DNA of 64,000 bases from Saccopteryx bilineata (taxonomy: Eukaryota; Chordata; Mammalia; Chiroptera; Emballonuridae). This document shows positions 45,961 through 57,452 of the stretch, piece by piece. A program made the translations under genes and the position numbers. Under the pieces are notes generated by a model. That model saw only the letters and a program-made list of their open reading frames with translations. It had not been told where the DNA came from and did not search any database. Location: positions 55,321,809 through 55,385,808 of the forward strand of contig NC_089494.1 in assembly GCF_036850765.1 (NCBI RefSeq). Reading direction: 5' to 3'. Position 1 is the first letter of the stretch, and every line of letters starts with the position of its first letter.

Positions 45961-46351
45961 CCCTGGCCGGTTGGCTCAGTGGTAGAGCGTCGGCCTGGCG
46001 TGCAGGAGTCCTGGGTTCAATTCCCAGCCAGGGCACACAGGAGAAGCGCCCATCTGCTTCTCCACCCCTCCCCCTCTCCTTCCTCTCTGTCTCTCTCTTC
46101 CCCTCCTGCAGCCAAGGCTCCATTGGAGCAAGGATGGCCTGGGCGCTGGGGATGGCTCCTTGGCCTCTGCCCCAGGCACTAGAGTGACTCTGGTCGCAGC
46201 AAAGCGATGCCCTGGAGGGGCAGAGCATCGCCCCCTGGTGGGCAGAGCTTCGCCCCTGGTGGGCGTGCCGGGTGGATCCCAGTCGGGCACATGCGGGAGT
46301 CTGTCTGACTGTCTCTCTCCGTTTCCAGCTTCAGAAAAATACAAAAAAAAA
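45961..46351 (+). mobile_element. SINE family A with internal duplication
   Basis: A complete copy, head ccctggccggttggctcagt. aaaaatgtgaca occurs at 45944-45955 and 46352-46363. Uniquely here the segment 'gggcagagcatcgccccctg' (from 46219) is followed by a near-repeat 'gggcagagcttcgcccctgg' (from 46241), about 22 bp duplicated. Confidence 0.96.
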
Positions 46352-46439
46352 AAAAATGTGACAACTATATTAGTTAATGTTTATTCAGTTTTGTCAGCAG
46401 TAGGCGCTCTTCTTACATGTTACAGGTGGTACAATAGTC

Positions 46440-46610
46440 AATGCTTATACTGACTCTCAAAGCGGGCACTATCCCTCATCATCCCTATTTTCCAAATGAG
46501 GAGACTGAGACAGAGAGAGACCATGCACCTTGCCTAAGTCGTACAGCTAAGAGGTGGAGGAGGTGACGTGCCACCTCAGCTGGTGTGGCCCTACAGCCTG
46601 TGCTCCCCCT
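46440..46610 (-). mobile_element. MIR SINE (ancient)
   Basis: 'tattttccaaatgaggagactgagacagagagagacc' and 'gcctaagtcgtacagctaagaggtgg' match the MIR core in reverse. Confidence 0.75.
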
Positions 46611-47261
46611 CGCTGCTACACTGCATTTCCTCGCACGCTTCATGCCCCTGGAACAGTAAAAGATGGCTGAGCACTCAGCCTTGCAGTTTCTGTAATAGGA
46701 ACTGACTGCTGGTAGTTATCAGTACATTTTCTAAGAAAAATTGTTTTGCTGACACAAACTGTGGAATGGACCATCCAAAAGGAAATTTTCCTTCCAGGAG
46801 ACTTCTTTGTAATTCGTGTAAACCTAGGTCATCAAACCTCTACATTCTGGGAACTGAGTCCCCTTAATCAAAATTAAAGCAAGAATAAATTATTCTGCAT
46901 GTCATACCACTTCAGTCCCAGGCAGGCTACTCTCTTCAGAAGCTCAACACAATAGATCCTGTGCTGATGACACTTAAAATATTTAAATAAAACTAGACTA
47001 AGTTTATGAGTAAAGAAGTCATCATCTTTCATTAGCATGAGAAAATAAATTTTTAGTATTAGACTACTGACATGTTTGAATGGCTCAATTCATTTTCTAG
47101 CAGGTCATGGCCAATATCCACTAGAGAGCAGCCTTGTTGAAAACAACCCTCTTAAAGAATCTACTTTGTCTTTTTGATTAAGAGGTGCGGTCTTCCTCTG
47201 ACAAGAAATGAAATGAGTCAAACAAACAAACAAAAACAAAAAAACCTTTCTAAACCCTCTT

Positions 47262-47462
47262 CAGGCGTCCCCAAACTACGGCTCCGCGGGCTGCATGCGG
47301 CCCCCTGAGGCCATTTATCCGCCCCCCCCCCCCCCCGTCGCACTTCCAGAAGGGGCAGCTCTTTCATTGGTGGTCAATGAGAGGAGCACTGTATGTGGTG
47401 GCCCTCCAAAGGTCTGAGGGATAGTGAACTAACTCCCTGTGTAAAAAGTTTGGGGAGCCCTG
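47262..47462. mobile_element. Short inverted-repeat DNA transposon (hAT-like)
   Basis: Left end caggcgtccccaaact and right end agtttggggagccctg are inverted repeats with two mismatches in 16. The 201-bp body includes a C15 run near 47323-47337. No 8-bp duplication is visible (accctctt against caatgttc), so it may be old or its flanks rearranged. The end sequence belongs to a known group of short mammalian hAT-type repeats, from memory. Confidence 0.75.
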
Positions 47463-49089
47463 CAATGTTCTTACATTTCAGTGATTTGGTCCTGTGACAT
47501 ACTATGCTGTGTGAGGGGGAAGAAAGCAATGGAGAGGAAGAGGACAGATCACTAACTGTGGGCACTGGCAGGCACATGGCAGAACTAACTGAAACCTGTA
47601 AACCCAGCAGCTAGCAGCAGCCTTGGAATAGAGGGGAGCAGCAAACGAGAGTCAGAGAGGAGAGGTCCTGTTTCCACTGAGTGACTACCTCTGTGCATCA
47701 GTGTTTCAGACCTTTCCAAGTAATACTGCTAAAGTGAGAGGGTTCAATTACATCACAACATCGTTTTCAGTCTGTACAAGATCTTTTTAAATTAGTACAT
47801 GTCAGAGAATCCCAATGCCTAGAATCTTGTTAGAACGTAGGAGTCACAGGAAAGTGCCCCCTTCATTGACCTTGGATGGGAGGGACATGGGCTGTTTGAT
47901 ACTCAAAGTGGGAAAAATTCACGCAGCATGAGTGGTTATGGCTAGATATCGGGAGAGTTAACTGGGAGAACAAATGTGACTCTAGGATAGAAGGATTTGG
48001 AAACATTCACATTTCTGGAGCACAGGAATGGAACATGAAGATGCCTATGTGTGTTGAAATCTAAATATGGGTGTTGCTTTTAATTTATTTATGTATGTAT
48101 TTATTTATTTATTTATTTATTTAAGAAGGTAATGTGAATGAAGGATGCATAATCACCCTGGAAAAACAGAAAAGGGAAGACCCAATAGATTTGTGAGTGT
48201 CTGCTTACCTATTCGGTTTTGAGTCTAAGAGGGTGGTCAGAGGAATTTCACTCTGCTGTAATGAACAGATCAGACCTATAGAGCTTAATGTCCTTGAATG
48301 TTCCAATCAATAATATGCATTCTTCTTTCCTGATTCTGCACTTAGCAGGCATCCTTTGGACTTCTGTGGAGGCACAGGAGAAACTACATTGGAAACACAG
48401 ACATCAATGCCCAATTTACATATGGTTATATATTCTTTTATTGGAAATAAGTAAGTCTGCATTCTGATGTGCTTTCTATGACAAAGAGGCCTCAGGGAAT
48501 ATATGTACCTCTTGGCCAACTCGTGTATTATAGTCTACTTAATAACTGTATTTCTTACTTTAAATTAATTAATTGACATAGTAGTTGAAATATACTTATC
48601 TCAGTGTGCTTAATCATTGTGAGTCTGTCCCTGGGGGAAGGATCTTTTCTACGGTTCCGGCAAGATAAGGTTTAAATCACACAACCTCACGTATTCTGGA
48701 TTTTGAGTTCATTCTTTATTTCAAAATGCAAATAAGAATAGTCTCAGTCTCTCTGTTCTGCTTAATTAGTAGGGAATCCTGTCTTTCCCCCTAGAGTATT
48801 TCTTGGTTTCTTAGAAATATTCACAAGGCCTAAAGCCTGTCCTAGCTTTCACCCATCATCTCTGTCAGCCTTCTTCCTCCCTGCCGGCAGAATTCTCAGT
48901 CAGTTGCTTTTTGCACGACCTCACTGGCCTCCTTGTGGAGCTTTCTCTAGACAGCATCACTACAGGCCGGGTGCTGGCTTGAGAACAAGTCCAGTTTACT
49001 TCACTAAAGATGCGGGGTTGTAAAAAAGAGTAACAATCAAAGACCAAAAATGAAAAAGTTCTTACACTTGGACAAACGTATTGTTATAA
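47463..49089. other. Unique DNA with (TTTA)n microsatellite
   Basis: atttatttatttatttattt is part of a run at about 48080-48123. No gene or transposon is otherwise recognised. Confidence 0.55.
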
Positions 49090-49470
49090 GTTTTTGAAAA
49101 CCTAGCTCCCCAATATTCTCAGAATTATTTGGCAATTAGTTAGTAAGATAAGACAAAGTCTTACTGAAGTAGGATGGAGCCCTAATCCAGTAAGATTGGT
49201 ATCTTTATAAAAAGGGAAAGGACACAAAGCCATGCCCACAGAGGAAGTACCATGCGAAGATAAAAGTTACGCTGTCACAAGCCAAGGGACTACAGGAAGC
49301 TGGAGAAGGACCTGCAGCAGACCCCTCCGCAGTGCTTTCAGAGGGAGCACGACTCTACTGACACCTTGATCTTGAACTTCTAGCCTCCAGACTGTGGGAA
49401 AATAGATTTCTCTCGTTTAAACCACTTAGTCTGATATCCTTTTATAGCGTTCTAGCAAACTTATGCAGTT
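49090..49470 (+). mobile_element. MaLR-type LTR fragment
   Basis: 'ggagccctaatccagtaagattggtatctttataaaaag', 'ctgacaccttgatcttgaacttctagcctccagactgtgg' and 'gcgttctagcaaact' match the 3' part of an MLT1/MST-like LTR. The 5' part is unclear. Confidence 0.7.
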
Positions 49471-50262
49471 ATCATGGCTCCTTTACACTGCAGACTAGGT
49501 CCTAGCCTGTTGCCACATTGCAGGGACCAAATAAACCTGAATGCCTATAAATAAACCTGTCACTTTCTAGCAGGGATGCTGGGCTCTCCTTACCCACTGA
49601 ATAGACCCCACAATAAACTTTCTTGCATTCCAAATTACAGATTAAAGGAAAGAACATATTCTTTCTCTATAGCCAGCACAAAGTTTTACAGTCAAGATCA
49701 AAATGAGTTCTGCTGGGATGCATTTCTGATCATAATGAGAAAAGCTGCCACAAACTTCATCACAGGATAATCTTTGGCTTTACCTCTATATAACCAAAGA
49801 GATCTGTAAAAAATTGACCCAAAATAAAAGTTTTTTTCCCCAAAGAATGAATTCTACTTATTACTTCAGAAAAGATTTGTAAAACAGTAGCTTGTCTTCT
49901 CTCTAGTCAAGAGAGAGACGCCTTGTACCCTGGGTTCGGATCTGTGAGGTTAATGAACAACTGTAGATACAGTGTAAATTCTTAGGTAAATGTGACCTTT
50001 GGAGGTCTCCTGGTTGGCATTTTCCATGTGCAGTGAATGGTGTCCTTGCCCCATTTCTATCCCCTATCCCTTTAGCACTCACTTTTCTCACACAGGTTAA
50101 TGGCATTTCACAGCAAGGCTTGCCTGAGGGTTTTCTCTGGCCTTCCTCTGCTTGGCACACGCATGGATGGGCAACTGGATGGTTAGAGCATTAACAGTTC
50201 TATGAGCAGCCCTTAATCAATGCAAAACAGGAGATGAAATGTAAATGCCTTGGGATGGTCAG
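49471..50262. other. Unique DNA
   Basis: No feature is recognised. Confidence 0.4.
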
Positions 50263-50707
50263 TGTGATGGTTGAATTGTGTCCATCAAAGAGATATGCTG
50301 ATGTCCTAACCCCTGGTACCTGTGAATGTGACCAGTTTTTGGAAATGGGGTCTTTGTGGATGTAACCAGGTTAAAATGAAGTTCTACTGGATTAGGGTAT
50401 GCTGTAATCTGACAGGACGGGTATCCTTACAAAAGGAAGACAATCTGGACATAGATGCAGAGGAAAAATGGCCATGTGAAGACAGAGACAGGATTGGAGT
50501 TATGCTACCAGATGTCAAAGAATGCCTGGGGCTACCAGAAACTGGAAGGGACAGAGAAGATTTCTTCCTTCTAAAAGCATTGGAGGGACAATGGCCAAGG
50601 GCTTGATTTTAGCCTGAAAGCCTCCGGTACTATGAGAAAATAAACCTCCCTTGTTTTGAGCCATCTAGTTTGTTGCATTTTATTATAACAGTCCTAGGAC
50701 ACTTACA
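50263..50707 (+). mobile_element. MaLR-type (MLT1-like) LTR
   Basis: It begins tgtgatggttgaattgtgtc and ends with acttaca. Internal phrases are 'gatgtcctaacccctggtacct', 'aaatggggtctttgtgg', 'ctggattagggta', and 'gagaaaataaacctcccttg' with the polyadenylation signal. A 94-residue frame inside is chance. Confidence 0.85.
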
Positions 50708-50829
50708 TAGTCAATTTGCATAGGCTCTAGCAGCAGTTATTTAATCAAACAACTAATCTAGGCATTATTGTGAGCATATTTTATAAATGCAGTTAACTCA
50801 AAGTAAAGGGGATATCCTCTGATGATAAG

Positions 50830-51010
50830 GGTCAGTCTCATCCAATCAGCTGAAAGCAGAAAAGAACAAATTCTGCCTCAAAACTGCAACTCAACCCTTG
50901 CCTGCTGCCAGCCTGCCAGCCTGCCAGTCTATCCTGCCCTACAGATTTCTGACTTGCCAGCTACAACACACATGAGCCAATTTCTTAAAATAAATATCTG
51001 TTGGTGTTTT
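50830..51010 (+). mobile_element. Possible old LTR 3' part
   Basis: 'tccaatcagctgaaagcagaa', 'cctacagatttctgacttgcca' and 'tgagccaatttcttaaaataaat' recall a dispersed mammalian LTR-type repeat. The family is not identified. Confidence 0.45.
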
Positions 51011-51086
51011 GCCATATATATTTTTTTACATTCAAAAATAAATCTTTCTATATGTATAAATATATATAGTATTAATGCCCTTGAGT

Positions 51087-51119
51087 GATCCTGTCCCCCA
51101 CACTGAAGGGGACAGGATC
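51087..51119. repeat. Perfect 12-bp inverted repeat, 9-nt loop
   Basis: gatcctgtcccc, loop cacactgaa, then ggggacaggatc. The RNA or single-stranded DNA would form a strong GC-rich hairpin. There is no T run after it and no known role. Confidence 0.9.
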
Positions 51120-51199
51120 TGACACTTGCTTGTAACTAACAGAGGTGATGGGATATGCATCAGTACATGTACATAATAATTACATTACATAAGAGTGCG

Positions 51200-52730
51200 G
51201 TACCAGTCTTGCTGAGTCTCTCTCTTGCTGGCTTTGAGGAGGCAAATGGGTGTGATGACAAGGAACTAACTGCAACCTCTGACTGACAGCCAGTAAGAAA
51301 CTGAGGCCTTCAGCCTGCTAATCTGCAAGGGTGAGTGCTGCCCAAAACCATGTCAGCGTGGAAGTGGAGACTTCCCCAATCAAGCCTCACATGAGACTGC
51401 AGTCCCAGACAACACTTAGATTGCAGCCTTTGAGACCCAGAAGCATACTGGTTAATTAGAAAAACAACAACACTAGAACTTGAGTCAGTAGAGTCCTTAC
51501 AAATATCAAACACTCGGTTCATCAGAAACATCAAGAACCTTTTTGTTCTACCCCAGTGTATCCTTCTGGTGTTTACAAGAACATAAATGCTGCATAAATG
51601 CCAAGGAAAGGCTCTGTCTATCCTTTGCACAAGAGTGAACAGGTAAGTGTTGGTGTGGGTATGTGCATATCTGTATTCTGTGCTTTGTAAGAATCTGATT
51701 TATACATCAATATGTCCCTTCATCAGCACAAATCCCTATTTCCAATTCAGAGCAACTTGGCAGTAATGAGCATCAAAACTAATCATTTTATGAGGAAACA
51801 AAGGGTTATTCAGCTATTAGCACTCAGGAAAATTGACTCTCTTGGCCTTCTGCTTCCGGACTGACATTGATTCAATTGGAAAACTGCAGAGATGTGGCTG
51901 TTTCACCTCCATTTAAAGTAATTAGAATTAGTGAGAGAATGTCTTATTGTCACACCTACTGCTAGTTTTCACAATTACCATGAATTTCTGGGAAAGGATA
52001 AAGAAGAAACCCATATTTACCTCTGGCAGGCCAGATTATGTTAACAGTCAACTACTGGGCTCACAGGATGCCACTTCCAGTAAGTTTTTCTCCTTTTTTT
52101 TCCATAAAATTATATGTTTCATTACCTTAGGGTTGATTTATAACTATGGTGTTGAAAAAAATGTGTAAGAGCTGAAGATGGAAAAGTCCTCAGAAATATT
52201 CACAGTAGCCTATATGCAACCAACTTGCCCTGAATTAGAAAAGCAACATAAAGTCTTGGTCATTGCCCTTCCCAGAAGAAACGTCAACATAAATATGTAT
52301 TGCAAACTATAATATAACACTCAATTTTAACAAAATTCTGGGTAGGGGGTGATGGATAAATCTACCCTTTGAAATTTTCTGGCAATATGTTTCTGGGGGA
52401 CTTTGAGAAGCTTAGAAAGTTTTTCATGCCCTCTACTGTATGCTATTTAACAATAAGTTTTTAATAAACTTTACTTCAAGCAGTTTGCCGACCCATGTCT
52501 ATGTCTTACTGTCAATCTTAATACCATTAGTTGGTACACAGCAGTGGTGATGGAGGTGGGGTTGCGTGTAGGCATATGGGAGAGAATAGACTAACCTGTT
52601 AATATTGTTTGTTTTCTGTACAGGTAATGAGATTACATTGATTTTTATCTTCTTTTTGCTTATTTTCATTTTATAAACTTTCTAAAATTAATATAGATTA
52701 CTTGAATATTTTTATTTTTTATAAATTTTA
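51200..52730. other. Unique DNA
   Basis: No transposon or gene is recognised. The interval 51850-51960 contains TAAT-rich, repeat-free sequence that might be conserved. Confidence 0.4.
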
Positions 52731-52734
52731 TCAT

Positions 52735-53070
52735 TTATTTATTTATTTACTTAGAAAGAGAGGGGAAGGAGAAAAAGAGTGAGAAGCACAACTCATAGTT
52801 GTGTTAGTTGTGCATTGATTGCTTCTTATAAATGCTGGGACTGGGGCTGAGCCAGTGTCATCTTGCTTAAGCCAGTGACCTTGGGCTTTTAATCCACTGA
52901 CCTTTGGGCTCAAGCTGGTGAGCTTTGGGATCCTGTGGACAATCTCCTGATCAAGCCAGTGACCCCGTGCTTATGAGCCCACACTCATAGTCAGTGACCT
53001 CGAGGTTTCCAAATGGCAACCTTAACATTCCAGGTTGATGTTTTATCCACTGCACCACTACCATTCATTT
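52735..53070 (-). mobile_element. SINE family B, older copy
   Basis: Minus-strand copy with a (TTTA)n tail near 52730-52750 and repeated 'aagccagtgacc' blocks. The tRNA-like head is decayed near 53040-53070 (ttatccactgcaccactacc). Confidence 0.85.
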
Positions 53071-53289
53071 TAAAGTTAATTAATGCTGGGTTTAAAACAA
53101 TGTGGATAGAAGGACCCCAAAATTGATTTTAGTATCCATCTACGTAATATATAAACCAAATTAGTTGTGGTTAATGTCTTAGGTTGAGATTATGATTTTT
53201 TGTATCTATATATTTTAAAATTTATAATCAGAACAATGCCAATACTAAAGCTTTAAGAGTACCCTCATACTTGGAAATGTTAGGATTTA

Positions 53290-53480
53290 TAGCCTAGGCT
53301 CTGGTCACACCAAAGGTCAATCACACACTAGCAACACTGATGTCACCTCACCTCAGTGTCAGAAATACAGAAACTTGGGCTCTGCCCCAGATCTACTCAT
53401 CTACAGTATCTGCCTTTTAGTAAGATCTCAGGTGATTTGCATGAATATTAAAGTTTCACAAACTTGTGTGGGTGACAATT
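53290..53480. mobile_element. Ancient hAT-Charlie-type (MER) fragment
   Basis: 'aaacttgggctctgccccagatctactc' and 'atctcaggtgatttgcatgaatattaaagtt' resemble a common old non-autonomous hAT-Charlie repeat. Edges are unclear. Confidence 0.45.
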
Positions 53481-53849
53481 CACTATCCAGAGATTATTTT
53501 TCATCCACATTATCAAGGCACTAAAGTCCCTCTTAAATATTCTGATGGTCAATACATGCTACTATAAATAGAAATGACTGGAGTCCAATAATGAACACTT
53601 AGTTCCTAACATGAGCTTTGTATAGAACTTATTCTCTATGAAAGTTTGATAAAAATCATATATACTTGAGACAACTATAAATGGCCTATTTGGAGAATGG
53701 AGCAGACACAGGAAGGGCAGGAAAAGGTATGAGGAGAAAAAAAACTTTGACTATAATTGATCCTCAATGCTGTTGGAGATGGGAGTTGCCTATGATATTA
53801 AAGTCACAATGGGCTTAAAAGTTTTAATATATACATTTTTCTTAGTTGT

Positions 53850-54418
53850 ATGGCCAGTGGCCACCACCATTGTGGCCATGCAGGTTCTCATTGAATTCGG
53901 ACGGATGAGATGGTAAAGAAACAGTGGAGCCAAAAAATGGTAGGTCATTCCTTTATTAAAGTCTCACACCAGCCGACGAGCAAACACACAGGAAACACTT
54001 CCCATTCATTCAGGGTTCCCAAAGCCCTGACACATTATCTGGTTCCATAACCAGGAGAATCTTCTCTAGTTTCTTCTAGAATCAAAGACCTCACCAGTCT
54101 CAGCAGAGTTCGCAAAACCCCTCAGCTCTGGTTTCCCAACTACACTCCTCCTTCTTTCACTGCAAAACTGGCTTCTTCCTCAGAACTCTGCATTCTCTTC
54201 CCTCTCCTTGCAAAACTGGCTGGGGTCCACAAAGACCCATCCTCCAGCAAACATTAGCAAAACAATGGCCTCTCCCAAGCAGGAATGCAATCTGCAATTT
54301 GCAATCAACTGCCCTGCTCTGATGGCAAGCACACATGTGGCTGCTCAGTGCCATTTTTTAAACAATAAAAGTGAGCAAACTCAAAAAATACAAATTTTAC
54401 AAACTCATTTGCCCAACA
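53850..54418 (-). mobile_element. Retroviral-type LTR, minus strand, bounds approximate
   Basis: Read in reverse, a U3-like start (tgttgggcaaatgagtttg) leads over ~460 bp to a polyadenylation signal (aataaa, plus-strand tttatt at 53952-53957). About 100 bp of R/U5-like sequence then ends near tggccactggcca. Composition and length suit a solo LTR. No flanking duplication could be matched and no internal retroviral genes lie next to it. Confidence 0.4.
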
Positions 54419-54536
54419 TCAGTCAAATCAGTTTTGTTTACCACTGACTATCTGATTTTTTAAAAGATTTATTAATAATTTATACTTTTATGTAGCTTTA
54501 GAGTTTATAAAGAACTTTACAAGTTTCTTTGTTACT

Positions 54537-54663
54537 TTTTGTTTTTAATTTTTATTTATTTATTTTAGAAAGAGAGAGACAAGAAGAGAGAGAGGGAGGG
54601 GGGATGAGAAGCATCAACTCATAGGTGTTTCACTTTAGTTGTTTATTGATTGCTTCTCATATT
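54537..54663 (-). mobile_element. SINE family B, truncated
   Basis: Only the tail side is present: (TTTA)n, 'gaaagagagagacaagaaga', 'gatgagaagcatcaactcat', 'gattgcttctcata'. Confidence 0.75.
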
Positions 54664-54702
54664 ACAAGTACTTTCTAATTTTATCTTTACCACTATCCAT
54701 TT

Positions 54703-55045
54703 TGTGAGGCCAGTTGGAAATGGGGGAAGATCACATGAGAAACCAGGCCCGGGAACTTTGGTTGGAACTGCCCACACCCATACCTGCCAAAAGAAACTTC
54801 CCAGGAGCCCTTTGAAAAGAACGACTGTCTATCAGCCAATGAAATTTTGCCACATTATATCAATCTGGCCACCCTACCGACCCTATAAATTACCCCCCCA
54901 GTGGAAGAATCCGTGTGACCTCTCTGGCCCGTCTTGCAGACCAGAGAACCTCATTCAGGATGCAGTCTACTAAATAAAGCTTTTGCTAAGTCCATACTTG
55001 GTGGCTAAGTCCTTCTTTCTCCCTTGGCGGGGAAAATATCTTACA
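54703..55045 (+). mobile_element. Solo LTR, gammaretrovirus-like (class I ERV)
   Basis: It starts TGTGAGG and ends TCTTACA (TG...CA), with a perfect 5-bp duplication cattt at 54698-54702 and 55046-55050. U3 has a ccaatgaaa box near 54836 and a TATA-like tataaatta near 54884. An aataaagctttt polyadenylation signal is near 54973. No pol or env sequence is nearby, so it is a recombination-derived solo LTR. It is intact in structure. The class is inferred from length and layout. Confidence 0.85.
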
Positions 55046-55050
55046 CATTT

Positions 55051-56080
55051 GGGATAGGCATTTTAAGTAAGAGCAGAGATTCACAGAAATTAACATCTGG
55101 TTAAAGACTGGAGAGCTAATCAGTAATGAGAATATGCGTCAAAGCTTCCATCTGCACCAATAAACAAAATATAGCAAGGAAGAGCCACTTGATTCCTCCC
55201 TCTCCTCACAGGGTCTCTGGCTCTGGCTCCAATCCTATTTACTCAATCATGTGTCCATCTTACCTACCTATGTTTGAGATTGTGTTGGGTTCCAAACAGA
55301 AAGCAAAGAAACATGACACCTGTCTCAACTGACAAGGAACTCACAATCTTGACAGACTGTCCTTTCCATGTTTTATATTTATTTAATTCAATATGTCAAG
55401 CAATCATGTCATCACTCTTAGGAACATAATATGTCCCATACTGGGTGAGGGCTCATTCTGGAAATCATTTTTTTCTAACCTCTAGCTCAAAAATTTATTT
55501 TGTAACAGGTTCAGTGACTTATCCTATATATAAATCAGCATGTTTACATTTTAAAAAAAGAGAGAGAATGTTTTTTTCATCAGAACACTTTCCCCCTTTT
55601 CATTGTGCTATCAACATATCCACAGAAAGCAGAAGTAGTATTTCCCAGACTAACAACCCCAGACCGTTTCAAATGGAAATCCCTCCTGATTATGTGGCTT
55701 GTCTCTGTTCTGAAAGGCTGCACCCCAGAGAGCAGAGAATGGCATTAGTCTGTCAGTGATGCTGTTCCCAGTGAGAAATGACTGCTCAGTATTGCCACCA
55801 AAGTAGCAGGTTTTACTGCTCTGCTGGCTTGGTTGTTGGACTCATTAAGATCACTGAAAGGTTTTAGTGAAAAACAAACTAACAAACAAAAAACCTCCAG
55901 CACCTTCAATAATGAATGATTTAATGGAAATAACTTTAGTTTTCATAAATGCTAACTAGAAAATCTTACTTAAAAATTGCTGTAGAACTGGGTACTGTAC
56001 AGACACAGAAGTTTTTCCAACCTTATCTCCATATAGTTACTCATCTTGGCTAATGGCACTAGATATGAGCCTTAGAGGCA
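55051..56080. other. Unique DNA
   Basis: No gene or clear transposon is recognised. A 104-residue frame at 55445-55759 lacks any known motif. Confidence 0.4.
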
Positions 56081-56084
56081 AGCA

Positions 56085-56320
56085 AAGGAGTGTGGTTAGA
56101 GCTTGGAGTCTGGAACTGTATGTATTTCCTGAGTCTGAATTGGTATTCTGTCAAGTTCTGCTCTTAGGCAGGTTACTTAACCTCAATGTGATTCAGCTCA
56201 CTCATCTGTAGAAAAGAAAAAATAATAGGATCTCATGGTATTGTCATGAAGACTCAACAAGATAACATACCCATGGTGCTTAGAATAGTGCCTACCAACT
56301 AGTTAGCCCCATACATTCAT
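56085..56320 (+). mobile_element. MIR SINE (ancient)
   Basis: 'gttagagcttggagtctggaactg', 'aggcaggttacttaacctcaatgtgattcag', 'gtattgtcatgaagactcaacaagataac', 'cttagaatagtgcc'. A second MIR-like phrase ('ggaggttggactagataatct') lies at 56569-56600. Confidence 0.8.
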
Positions 56321-56727
56321 TAGCTATAATTAAACTGTGCCTTTTTTTGGAACTGGAGTCCAAGCATCTTCTCTCAGTAGGACATAACTTTTCCGTACAA
56401 TGTGATAGATTGAGTTTTTATGGCTATAAAAAAGGATGACACAGTAGAAAAAGTACTAAACAAAAAGTTAGGAGATAACTGTTGGCAGCTGTAATTCTCT
56501 TAATTAGTTTAGAGACCCAGGGTAAATTCGTTAGCCTTCCTGAGATACAGTTCCTCATTTTGAAAAGAGGAGGTTGGACTAGATAATCTTAAATTTCCCG
56601 TTCAGTTCTAAGTATCAATGATTATAAGTTTTTATTTAGGGTTCTATTTAGTATGAGAGAGGGAGGTTTGGTATGCTTCAAAATAGCTAGTAATTGCATG
56701 CATAATATAATAATTCATACCTGAAGT

Positions 56728-56746
56728 TAAAATAAAAACCATTTTA
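56728..56746. repeat. 19-bp target duplication, left
   Basis: taaaataaaaaccatttta, identical to 57002-57020. Confidence 0.97.
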
Positions 56747-57001
56747 TTTAAAAATTTTCATTGATTTCAGAGAGAGAGGAAGGGAGAGAGATGGGTGAGA
56801 GACAAGTGAAAGGGGAGGATGGAGAGAAAGAGGGAGAGAAAAAGAGAGAGAGGCATCAACTTGCTGTTCCACTTAGTGGTTCTATTTAGTTGTGCACCCA
56901 TTGGTTGCTTCTTGGATGTCCGCTGACCCAGGAATCCAACCTGTGACCTCAGAGTGCCAAGACGACACCCTGTTTACTTACTGAGCCACCCTGCCAGGGC
57001 C
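56747..57001 (-). mobile_element. SINE family C (VES-like)
   Basis: Minus-strand copy with head at 57001 (ggccctggcagggtggctca) and a long purine tract (56770-56860) from the CT region. A perfect 19-bp target duplication marks recent insertion. Confidence 0.93.
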
Positions 57002-57057
57002 TAAAATAAAAACCATTTTAAATTGACTTAGCTATCAGCTAAGAGCTATTATTCTTT

Positions 57058-57436
57058 TTTATTTTTATTTTTTATTTATTTTCTGAAGCTGGAAACGGGG
57101 AGGCAGTCAGACAGACTCCTGCATGTGCCCGACCGGGATCCACCTGGCACGCCCACCAGGGGGCGATGCTCTGCCCATCTGGGGCGTCACTCTGTCGAAA
57201 CCAGAGCCACTCCAGCACCCGGGGCAGAGGCCAAGGAGCCATCCCCAGCGCCCGGGCCATCTTTTGCTCCAATGGAGCCTCGGCTGTGGGAGGGGAAGAG
57301 AGAGACAGAGAGGAAAGAGAGGGGGAGGAGTGGAGAAGCAGATGAGCGCCTCTCCTGTGTGCCCTGGCCGGGAATCGAACCCTGGACCTCCGCACTCCAG
57401 GCTGATGCTCTACCACCGAGCCAACTGGCCAGGGAC
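57058..57436 (-). mobile_element. SINE family A, young copy
   Basis: Nearly complete minus-strand copy with head at 57436 (tccctggccagttggctcgg). agagctattattcttt at 57042-57057 and 57437-57452 is a perfect 16-bp duplication. It lies only 37 bp from the end of the previous SINE's duplication. Long chance frames on both strands are read-through of the SINE. Confidence 0.97.
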
Positions 57437-57452
57437 AGAGCTATTATTCTTT

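Noticed and set aside
54537..55045. Full endogenous provirus
   Set aside because: No gag, pol or env homology lies beside either LTR. The perfect 5-bp duplication around 54703-55045 shows a solo LTR.
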